Position numbers and translations under genes: made by a program. The notes under the pieces were generated by a model, which saw only the letters and a program-made list of their open reading frames with translations, ran no database searches and was not told the DNA's origin. A stretch of 64,000 nucleotides of DNA from Thamnidium elegans (lineage: Eukaryota; Mucoromycota; Mucoromycetes; Mucorales; Mucoraceae): NCBI GenBank assembly GCA_025201345.1, contig JAIXMG010000003.1, positions 1,569,020 through 1,633,019 on the forward strand, in the 5' to 3' direction. Shown here piece by piece: positions 54,306 to 64,000 of the stretch; position 1 is the stretch's first letter, and every line of letters begins with the position of its first letter.

Positions 54306-56407
54306 AGGGTACCCCAATTTTATATAAATTTATTATTATACCTTACATTTAAATAGTTAATATGAAACAGTTCATATTGATTGATCCTCATTCTAATATA
54401 CTCAAACACTATTATCTTTATCTTTAGATTTCATTTACTCTTCAATCTTATTAAAAATCGTATAAGACAATGTTACGAATCCAAATCGAAAGCATCATAC
54501 TATTTAAGATCACTATAGTCTGCTCTTTATAAAAATAGTGTATCTACTGCCTCTTTTATTATCAGACCATTCCATTTATTTCAGTTATACAGCTACATAT
54601 TTCATTACTTTTTACTTTGAGTTTAATCTATCATTTATTTTATCATCCATTTCTACTTTAGATTATTAATTACTATTTCAAATATCATTTTCTGTTACAT
54701 TTTCTACTAATTTTACCTTTATTATCTTTTATCCATCAATTTATTACATTATTATTCAAAGGTTATCCTTCATATACCATCAGATATGTTACTCCATCTA
54801 TTTATTTATTTTACAAGACCTTTTAGTCCTTTCTGATTGTAAAACCATCAATTGATAGACTTTATTAATCAACTAGGACAAAAACAACGCACTTAGTTTA
54901 GAGAGTCTACCCTTTACATCATCTTGGAATCAAAAAGAACAAATTGTAACGACTCAAAGGAATTATATCTAAGATTACATAGCAACTTATATATTCAGAA
55001 TGAATAACATTCTCACACATCATTATAAATACTTGGAGAACAGATATAAATACAACTTCAGAGTTTATATCTGTTTAATATCCTTATTATTCCTTATACT
55101 TTTATTATTTTCTTTTAATAAAGTTATATTCTATCAATCATCTTTTGTTACACTTGTAATATCAATTACACTTTCTTTTGTAATTTAAATTGATTATTTA
55201 TTCGCCCTTAACTCAGATTAGCGATATCTCCTTCCTCTCCTTCAGTGATAACCTAATTATATCTACTTATAGCTATCTTATCATTACATAAGTTTATTCT
55301 GATATCAAAATTATCTTACAAGATTCGAAGGATATCCTTTTTTATATCTTTGAATATAAATACCACGTAATTTTACTTTATAAATAAGTCTATCTCATCT
55401 TTTACCTATATTTTACATTCTACATATCAGTTTCTTACTTATAAATATAAAGATCCTTGAATTATATTTTCTTTATCATATAATTCTAATGATTTCATAT
55501 TTATGAATTTTTTCTCAATGTTTGAATACTTATATCATAAACTAAAAGAAAAGAATACTAGATTAAAACGTATCTTTTCAATAACAGGGTTCCCTATAAT
55601 GCTTTCTCCTAACATAACTATATCTTAATATAAATATAACACTGTCTCTTGAGGGACATCTATTATTTCTTAAATGCTATCATATTAAAGATATTCATAA
55701 ATAACATTGTATTTAATTTTATAATCTAAACAAAGTGTTATCTTTCTAGATATTTCACTTAAGTATAAATAATATATCTAATAAAGAAGCCCAACAGTTT
55801 CATTATGCATGAAAAGTGATCTTTTATATATTCTTTATCTAAAATAAACTACTTTTTATAATAGTTTAAATATCCCTCTTTACAAGTACACTTTCCCACC
55901 TAATATCCTATATAATTAAGTATTACAAATTAAAAACTTACCTTTCTTCTGATAATTAATGTGTAAAGTGTCTTCCCTTCTATTGATTAGTTTAACAATC
56001 GTTCCTATCAACTTATTAAATTTTATTTAAATAAATTATATGCTATATCCAAATAATATACATACAACAGTGTAATTTATACAAAGTTTTACAAAAAACA
56101 ATACATAAATATAATATTAACTACAAACTACGAACTAAACTATATATTGACGAGAGAAATGTAATAATAAAGTATAAGTGTAACATGATATTGAAGCAAC
56201 AGCGCTATATATGATATATACAGACTATTTATCACTCTATCTTTATTATTATTACGATACGATATTACAGATCAAAACTAAACGTTAGTACAGTTTAGAG
56301 TGAAATCCTTTTGGGGGGCAATATTTGATATATAAAAGGGTGGTAGATGGGAGCGTAGCGCTGGGAGCATGGGTAGCTTGGGAGTTATAATGTTTTATTA
56401 AAGATAT
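54306..56407. repeat. Degenerate, older subtelomeric unit with LTR fragment
   Basis: About 2.1 kb without genes. From about 55,375 to 56,290 it aligns with 57,715-57,830 plus 58,455-59,270 of unit 1 at lower identity (shared CATCTTTTACCTATATTTTA and TTTTTTCTCAATGTTTG). It therefore lacks the LTR block present in unit 1. At 56,212 an LTR start TGATATATACAGAC of the inner-chromovirus family appears and is cut off near 56,290. The first GGGAGCGTAGC motifs appear at about 56,350. Confidence 0.65.
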
Positions 56408-58006
56408 GGGAGCGTAGCGACCTGGGAGCATGAGTAGCACTGGGAGCGCATAGGAGTCATATTGATGAGGTCGTGAAATCGAGATGGGGAGGGGTAAAAA
56501 TTGAAAATGGGAGTAAAAGAGGGGAAATAAGATAAAATGAATAGGAGAATAAGAAAGTGAATAAGATAGGGTAAAGGAATATAATAATAAGAAAAATAAA
56601 AAAGATGCATAAGTAAAAAAAAAAAAAAAAAAAGCATAAGTAGAAAAAAATAAATAAAAAAAAAAAAAAAAAGCATAAGTAGAAAAAAGGTAGGGCAGAT
56701 AGGAAAATAGAACGGGCCAACAGGGATCGCCTACCCGGCGACCCAGTTGCCCCTAAAGGACCAAGGGCGTTGAAGGTTGGGGTTAGTACTGGAAAGATCA
56801 AGGGTTAGCCTCCCCTTACCCTATCTTTTTATTTGTTGTAAAAATAGAGAAAAATCGTGGCTTTTTAATGATACTAATCTTAAAAATTAAAAAAAATTAT
56901 TCCCGGAGTTATTAAAGATTTAGTGTTCCCTACAGACACCCTAAAATCAGAGATCGAATCCTGCTGGGAGCAGCATATATTTAAGGGAGATATGGGCTAA
57001 AAACACTACATACTAACACATGCACAGTATCAATAAGAGTTTACTAAAATCCGGGGAATGAATGAGTAAAAATCCGAGCCATGATAGTACAGTACCGTTC
57101 AGGTTAAATTAGGATGAAATCTTTCTTAACTGTTTAAAGATTAGAGGAAAGTTTTTCCATTTGAGAGATGTTAAATAGTCCTTCCAGAAGCGTTTGGTTG
57201 GTTAGATATTTAGGTTTTAATTAACCTAGATACATTGTTTATATTTTCAGTTTTTATTATTGATATATACGAGCGATATATATAACCTTTTGATTATTAT
57301 TTAAAGTCTGTAATTACAACTTTATTCGACAAGTACCGATTAACTATGAATAAATCTGTGCCAAGTTGATTTTCCTTATAAAAGATGTTTGTGATACTGT
57401 TACAGAAATAGCCTATACAGAATAACACAATAATAATAAACGACTGTTTATTATTATTTATCAGGACTTGCCTCACTCAAATATTACAGCAAATATCTCG
57501 GACCGATCATTCCCATAAAGGCTCACTTTTCTTATGTTTTGTTATGAGTACTAGCAATCATCCATAACCCCCTATTTTATCATCATCTAATTCAACTATC
57601 ATTGAAATCTTTCTTTCTTATATAAATAACCACTCTTTCTTTTCAAATAATAAACAATATCTTTTTAAGATTTTTATCAAACTTTACTTGACTTATATCA
57701 TATATATCAATAATTCTACTCAATAAATAAATCTATCCCATCTTTTACCTATATTTTATACTCTATATATATATAGTTTCTTACTTATAAAGATTCCTTA
57801 AGTTATATTTTCTTTATCATGTAATTCTCTGTAAACCAATTCCTTTTTATTTTATTTCTCTACGTATTATATCTGTTACATAATACTCTCTTAGTTGAAC
57901 AGCTATAAGTCTGGTGTTCACTTTCCTTTTGAACTTGTATAGTTATATCTTTTTATTTCTACCTTACAAATAACTATCACTCAATTTGTAACAATAATAA
58001 CTATAT

Positions 58007-58449
58007 TGTGATATTAACGACTATAAAATAAAAGTTATATCAAGAAATAAAATAAAAAGTAAAATAACTAGATAATTATCAGACTAAGAATAGATTGTTA
58101 TTTTTATTAATGAAAAAGTGTGTGCCTTATATACATATTATGGGTTAAATAAGCGATGCGTATTATGTTTCTAATTGGCTTCTTTAACAAAAGACGTAAG
58201 ATAGAGGCTTGTTGATTATAAATAATGTGACAATTATTTATGTAAACCAGTTATCTTCTGTTTGTCAAGAGTTTAAGCAGCCTTCTAGTTTTATGATCAA
58301 AGCGATAGAACAATAGAATATATCTGAGATTAATTTGTAAATAAACACTGTGATTTTGTGTATAGCTTATGTAAGTGACATATGAGGATATGACTTGTAT
58401 AGGTATATATAAATTAGTACTTATTGAAATATAATACGTAGATATAACA
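58007..58449. repeat. Solo LTR family A in unit 1 with TATAT duplication
   Basis: 443 bp, TGTGATATTAACG to GATATAACA, flanked by TATAT at 58,002-58,006 and 58,450-58,454. Same family as 26,403-26,944. The copy in unit 2 is 61,640-62,082. Confidence 0.75.
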
Positions 58450-59178
58450 TATATAATCCTAAGGATTTCATATTTATGGATTTTTTCTCAATGTTTGGAT
58501 ACTTATATCATGAATTAAAAGACAATAATACTAGATTAAAATGTATCTTTTCAACAACAGGCTATCTCCATAATGCTTTCTCCTATCATAACTATATCTT
58601 AATATAAATATAGCACCGTCACTTTGAGGGACATCTATTACTTCTTAAATGGCTCTCATATTAAAGATATTCATAAATAACATTGTATTTAATCTTATAA
58701 TCTAAACAAAATGTTATCCTTCTAGATATTTCATTTAAATATAAATAATTTATTTAATAAAGAAGCCAACAGTTTTATTATGTATGAAAAAGTGATCTTT
58801 TATTTATTCTTTATCTAAAATAAACTTCTTTTTATAATAATTTAAAATATCCTTCTTTACAAGTATGCTTTTCCACCTAATACCTTATCTAATTAAGTAT
58901 TACAACTTAACAACTTATATCTCTTCTGCTAACTAGCCCGTAAAGTATATCCCCATCTATTGATTAGGTTAATAATCATCCTTAGCAACTTAAGTTTTAT
59001 TTAGATGTACTATTATATGTTGTATGCAAATAATAATATAATTTATACAAAGTTTTACAAAAAAAAAATATACATAAATATAATACTATCTGTACACTAC
59101 TAACTAATCCGTATATCAACGAGATATATGTAGTAATAAAGTATTTGTAAGAGGTTATTGGAGCAATACAGTTATATA

Positions 59179-59644
59179 TGATATATACAGACGATATATA
59201 CTTCTTTATATTTATTATTACTACGATACGATATTAAAGATCAAAACTAAACATTATTAATTACCTATGATTAAAATACAATATATAATTATTTTAAAAA
59301 ATTATCCACTTTATTATTAGCAAATACAAAGACAGGGAAACAATCATTTAATAATAAGAAAATACCAATTAAACACAATGTGAATAAACACTTAAGCCCA
59401 AACCAGATAACAAACGAATTGGATTATCAATAAGGACTAGCCTTAACTTTTTTCATATTAAGCTAATCCATATGACAATAAAATAATACTTATAATAATA
59501 ACTTAATCCTTATGACAATAACTTAATCTTTATGACAATAAACTAATTCTTATAACAATGAATTAATCCTTATGAGAAACATTTATGTTACAAATGTTTT
59601 TTTGATTTCAATGTATATAAAAATAATAATAAAAATAAGTTTCA
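59179..59644. repeat. Degenerate solo LTR of the inner-chromovirus family, unit 1
   Basis: Starts TGATATATACAGACGATATA and shares AGACAGGGAAAC, AATTAAACACAATG and GGATTATCAATAAGGA-type words with the minus-strand LTR of the inner chromovirus. Duplicated in unit 2 at 62,812-63,277. The end is approximate. Confidence 0.6.
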
Positions 59645-59720
59645 CAATTTTTATTTTATTTTAATAACATATCATCAAAAACCATAAATATAGTACGGAA
59701 TTAGATGGAAGATGGAGGTA

Positions 59721-60014
59721 TTCCTTCATAATTCTCTAAAGAATGGGAGCGTAGCTTCTGGGAGAAGGGGTATATAAATGGGTGAAAGAAGGGAGCGTAG
59801 CTTCTGGGAGTTCCTTCATAATTCTCCAAAGAATGGGAGCGTAGCTTCTGGGAGAAGGGGTATATAAATGGGTGAAAGAAGGGAGCGTAGCTTCTGGGAG
59901 TTCCTTCATAATTCTCCAAAGAATGGGAGCGTAGCTTCTGGGAGAAGGGGTATATAAATGGGTGAAAGAAGGGAGCGTAGCTTCTGGGAGTTCCTTCATA
60001 ATTCTCCAAAGAAT
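59721..60014. repeat. 90-bp minisatellite of GGGAGCGTAGC motifs
   Basis: Three full copies (starts 59,721, 59,811, 59,901) and a partial fourth (59,991). Each has two GGGAGCGTAGCTTCTGGGAG words separated by AAGGGGTATATAAATGGG. Because 90 is a multiple of 3, it stays open on the minus strand and mimics a repeat protein. Confidence 0.95.
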
Positions 60015-60217
60015 GGGAGCGTAGCGACCTGGGAGCATGAGTAGCTCTGGGAGCGCATAGGAGTCATATTGATGAGGTCGTGAAATCGAGATGGGGAGGG
60101 GTAAAAATTGAAAATGGGAGTAAAAGAGGGGAAATAAGATAAAATGAATAGGAGAATAAGAAAGTGAATAAGATAGGGTAAAGGAATATAATAATAAGAA
60201 AAATAAAAAAGATGCAT

Positions 60218-60251
<34 letters not shown>

Positions 60252-61639
60252 ATAAGTAGAAAAATAAATAAAAAAAAATAAAAAAAAGCATAAGTAGAAA
60301 AGAGATAGGGCAGATAGGAAAATAGGACGGGCCAACAGGGATCGCCTACCCGGCGACCCAGTTGCCCCTAAAGGACCAAGGGCGTTGAAGGTTGGGGTTA
60401 GGGATTATGATTGGGTTAGTACTGGAAAGATCAAGGGTTAGCCTCCCCTTACCCTCTCTTTTTATTTGTTGTAAAAATAGAGAAAAATTGTGGCTTTTTA
60501 ATGATACTAATCTTAAAAATTAAAAAAATTTATTCCCGGAGTTATTAAAGATTTAGTGTTCCCTACAGACACCCTAAAATTAGAGATCGAATCCTGCTGG
60601 GAGCAGCATATATTTAAGGGAGATATGGGCTAAAAACACTACATACTAACACATGCACAGTATCAATAAGAGTTTACTAAAATCCGGGGAATGAATGAGT
60701 AAAAATCCGAGCCATGATAGTACAGTACCGTTCAGGTTAAATTAGGATGAAATCTTTCTTAACTGTTTAAAGATTAGAGGAAAGTTTTTCCATTTGAGAG
60801 ATGTTAAATAGTCCTTCCAGAAGCGTTTGGTTGGTTAGATATTTAGGTTTTAATTAACCTAGATACATTGTTTATATTTTCAGTTTTTATTATTGATATA
60901 TACGAGCGATATATATAACCTTTTGATTATTATTTAAAGTCTGTAATTACAACTTTATTCGACAAGTACCGATTAACTATGAATAAATCTGTGCCAAGTT
61001 GATTTTCCTTATAAAAGATGTTTGTGATACTGTTACAGAAATAGCCTATACAGAATAACACAATAATAATAAACGACTGTTTATTATTATTTATCAGGAC
61101 TTGCCTCACTCAAATATTACAGCAAATATCTCGGACCGATCATTCCCATAAAGGCTCACTTTTCTTATGTTTTGTTATGAGTACTAGCAATCATCCATAA
61201 CCCCCTATTTTATCATCATCTAATTCAACTATCATTGAAATCTTTCTTTCTTATATAAATAACCACTCTTTCTTTTCAAATAATAAACAATATCTTTTTA
61301 AGATTTTTATCAAACTTTACTTGACTTATATCATATATATCAATAATTCTACTCAATAAATAAATCTATCCCATCTTTTACCTATATTTTATACTCTATA
61401 TATATATAGTTTCTTACTTATAAAGATTCCTTAAGTTATATTTTCTTTATCATGTAATTCTCTGTAAACCAATTCCTTTTTATTTTATTTCTCTACGTAT
61501 TATATCTGTTACATAATACTCTCTTAGTTGAACAGCTATAAGTCTGGTGTTCACTTTCCTTTTGAACTTGTATAGTTATATCTTTTTATTTCTACCTTAC
61601 AAATAACTATCACTCAATTTGTAACAATAATAACTATAT

Positions 61640-62082
61640 TGTGATATTAACGACTATAAAATAAAAGTTATATCAAGAAATAAAATAAAAAGTAAAATAA
61701 CTAGATAATTATCAGACTAAGAATAGATTGTTATTTTTATTAATGAAAAAGTGTGTGCCTTATATACATATTATGGGTTAAATAAGCGATGCGTATTATG
61801 TTTCTAATTGGCTTCTTTAACAAAAGACGTAAGATAGAGGCTTGTTGATTATAAATAATGTGACAATTATTTATGTAAACCAGTTATCTTCTGTTTGTCA
61901 AGAGTTTAAGCAGCCTTCTAGTTTTATGATCAAAGCGATAGAACAATAGAATATATCTGAGATTAATTTGTAAATAAACACTGTGATTTTGTGTATAGCT
62001 TATGTAAGTGACATATGAGGATATGACTTGTATAGGTATATATAAATTAGTACTTATTGAAATATAATACGTAGATATAACA
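61640..62082. repeat. Solo LTR family A in unit 2
   Basis: Duplicate of 58,007-58,449 carried along with the unit; same TATAT flanks. Confidence 0.75.
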
Positions 62083-62811
62083 TATATAATCCTAAGGATT
62101 TCATATTTATGGATTTTTTCTCAATGTTTGGATACTTATATCATGAATTAAAAGACAATAATACTAGATTAAAATGTATCTTTTCAACAACAGGCTATCT
62201 CCATAATGCTTTCTCCTATCATAACTATATCTTAATATAAATATAGCACCGTCACTTTGAGGGACATCTATTACTTCTTAAATGGCTCTCATATTAAAGA
62301 TATTCATAAATAACATTGTATTTAATCTTATAATCTAAACAAAATGTTATCCTTCTAGATATTTCATTTAAATATAAATAATTTATTTAATAAAGAAGCC
62401 AACAGTTTTATTATGTATGAAAAAGTGATCTTTTATTTATTCTTTATCTAAAATAAACTTCTTTTTATAATAATTTAAAATATCCTTCTTTACAAGTATG
62501 CTTTTCCACCTAATACCTTATCTAATTAAGTATTACAACTTAACAACTTATATCTCTTCTGCTAACTAGCCCGTAAAGTATATCCCCATCTATTGATTAG
62601 GTTAATAATCATCCTTAGCAACTTAAGTTTTATTTAGATGTACTATTATATGTTGTATGCAAATAATAATATAATTTATACAAAGTTTTACAAAAAAAAA
62701 ATATACATAAATATAATACTATCTGTACACTACTAACTAATCCGTATATCAACGAGATATATGTAGTAATAAAGTATTTGTAAGAGGTTATTGGAGCAAT
62801 ACAGTTATATA

Positions 62812-63277
62812 TGATATATACAGACGATATATACTTCTTTATATTTATTATTACTACGATACGATATTAAAGATCAAAACTAAACATTATTAATTACCTA
62901 TGATTAAAATACAATATATAATTATTTTAAAAAATTATCCACTTTATTATTAGCAAATACAAAGACAGGGAAACAATCATTTAATAATAAGAAAATACCA
63001 ATTAAACACAATGTGAATAAACACTTAAGCCCAAACCAGATAACAAACGAATTGGATTATCAATAAGGACTAGCCTTAACTTTTTTCATATTAAGCTAAT
63101 CCATATGACAATAAAATAATACTTATAATAATAACTTAATCCTTATGACAATAACTTAATCTTTATGACAATAAACTAATTCTTATAACAATGAATTAAT
63201 CCTTATGAGAAACATTTATGTTACAAATGTTTTTTTGATTTCAATGTATATAAAAATAATAATAAAAATAAGTTTCA
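62812..63277. repeat. Degenerate solo LTR of the inner-chromovirus family, unit 2
   Basis: Duplicate of 59,179-59,644 carried with the unit. Confidence 0.6.
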
Positions 63278-63465
63278 CAATTTTTATTTTATTTTAATAA
63301 CATATCATCAAAAACCATAAATATAGTACGGAATTATGTGGAAGATGGAGCTATTCCTACATAAAAGGGCGGTAGAAGGGAGCGTAGCTTCTGGGAGTTC
63401 CTTCATAAATCTCTAAAGAATGGGAGCGTAGCTTCTGGGAGTTCCTTCATAATTTTTTAAAGAAT

Positions 63466-63833
63466 GGGAGCGTAGCGACCTGGGAGCATGAGTAGCACTG
63501 GGAGCGCATAGGAGTAATATTGATGAGGTCGTGAAATCGAGATGGGGAGGGGTAAAAAATGAAAATGGGTGTAAAAGAGGGGAAATAAGATAAAATGAAT
63601 AGGAGAATAAGAAAGTGAATAAGATAGGGTAAAGGAATATAATAATAAGAAAAATAAAAAAGATGCATAAGTAAAAAAAAAAAAAAAAAAAGCATAAGTA
63701 GAAAAATAAATAAAAAAAAAAAATAAAAGCATAAGTAGAAAAAAAGGTAGGGCAGATAGGAAAATAGAACAGGCCAACAGGGATCGCCTACCCGGCGACC
63801 CAGTTGCCCCATAAAGGACCAAGGGCGTTGAAG
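63466..63833. repeat. Truncated subtelomeric unit 3
   Basis: Same start (GGGAGCGTAGCGACCTGGGA) and purine-rich tract as units 1 and 2, up to GGGCGTTGAAG. It then passes into telomeric repeats at the same place where units 1 and 2 carry their internal seeds. Confidence 0.93.
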
Positions 63834-64000
63834 GTTGGGGTTAGGGATTATGATTGGGGTTGGGGTTGGGGATTATGATTGGGGTTGGGGATTATGATTG
63901 GGGTTGGGGTTGGGGGATTATGATTGGGGTTGGGGTTGGGGTTGGGGTTGGGGTTGGGGTTGGGGTTGGGGTTGGGGTTGGGGTTGGGGTTGGGGTTGGG
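63834..64000 (+). repeat. Telomere-like array, TTGGGG type
   Basis: Begins GGTTGGGGTTAGGG, then four blocks in which GATTATGATTGGGG is followed by short TTGGGG runs, then about 12.5 uninterrupted TTGGGG units from 63,926 to the window end. The G-rich strand runs 5'->3' toward the end, as expected for a right telomere. The one TTAGGG is at the inner edge. Confidence 0.88.

Larger units (their letters stand above)
56408..60014. repeat. Subtelomeric tandem unit 1 (3.6 kb)
   Basis: Starts GGGAGCGTAGCGACCTGGGA. Contains the purine-rich tract (56,470-56,710), a GC-rich block ending GGGCGTTGAAG, a short telomere-like seed GGTTGGGGTTAG (56,775-56,786), then about 2.9 kb of LTR-derived DNA, and ends in the 90-bp array. 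Repeats almost exactly as unit 2. No protein gene. Confidence 0.93.
60015..63465. repeat. Subtelomeric tandem unit 2 (3.45 kb)
   Basis: Near-identical to unit 1 at an offset of 3,633 over most of its length. Differences: a longer internal telomere-like seed GGTTGGGGTTAGGG then ATTATGATTGGGTTAG (60,390-60,419), and only two irregular GGGAGCGTAGC copies at its end instead of the 90-bp array. Few scattered substitutions imply recent duplication. Confidence 0.93.

Noticed and set aside
55000..55188. 62-residue hydrophobic frame
   Set aside because: AT-driven Leu/Ile/Phe composition within repeat-derived DNA; no other support.
59721..60014. CRISPR-like array
   Set aside because: Direct repeats of 90 bp without unique spacers in a eukaryotic subtelomere; a minisatellite.
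59701..60335. Repeat-protein-like minus-strand frames (30-residue period)
   Set aside because: The 90-bp minisatellite and the purine-rich tract stay open by chance; no start context, domain or splice sites, and the same holds at 56,398-56,801 and 63,447-63,822.

Overview
The window is the right-hand end of a chromosome from a filamentous fungus, most likely a Mucorales-type Mucoromycota. The evidence is short GT-AG introns with TTTTAG acceptors, strong AT bias, mucoralean-looking protein families and a terminal G-rich telomere-like array. The species cannot be named from the sequence. No bacterial or organellar gene is seen.

Positions 1-19,450 form a conventional euchromatic arm with spliced genes. 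On the plus strand are a two-finger GATA factor, a bHLH factor with a GC-AG intron, a 70-residue two-exon protein, a Myb plus C2H2 regulator, an NDUFAF8-like twin CX9C protein and a two-RRM protein. On the minus strand are eIF1, a nine-exon CUL3-type cullin, a Cys-rich orphan and a 4EHP-like eIF4E-family protein. CACGTG boxes lie upstream of the bHLH gene, in the cullin/NDUFAF8 bidirectional promoter and upstream of the eIF4E-family gene.

Positions 19,450-28,880 are transitional and decaying. They hold a broken, internally inverted Fanzor/TnpB-like gene, an orphan two-exon gene, remnants of a small secreted protein, solo LTRs, a large inverted repeat and a tRNA-Asp gene.

Positions 28,883-48,568 are a three-level nest of transposons. 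A Ty3/Gypsy element sits 11 bp upstream of the tRNA-Asp gene. Its protease is split by a CACTA DNA transposon (31,542-44,673, TSD GTG). The CACTA transposase gene carries a chromodomain Ty3/Gypsy element (33,365-39,762, TSD CTCAC) exactly at an intron donor. All three have readable termini and target duplications, so the insertion order is clear.

Positions 48,711-54,305 are a Merlin (IS1016/IS1595-like) DNA transposon with about 140-bp inverted ends and an unrelated Asn/Lys-rich passenger ORF.

Positions 54,306-64,000 are the subtelomere: tandem units of about 3.5 kb (56,408-60,014; 60,015-63,465; a truncated third from 63,466) built from a GGGAGCGTAGC-motif block, a purine-rich tract, a short internal telomere-like seed and LTR relics. 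The window ends in an uninterrupted TTGGGG array.
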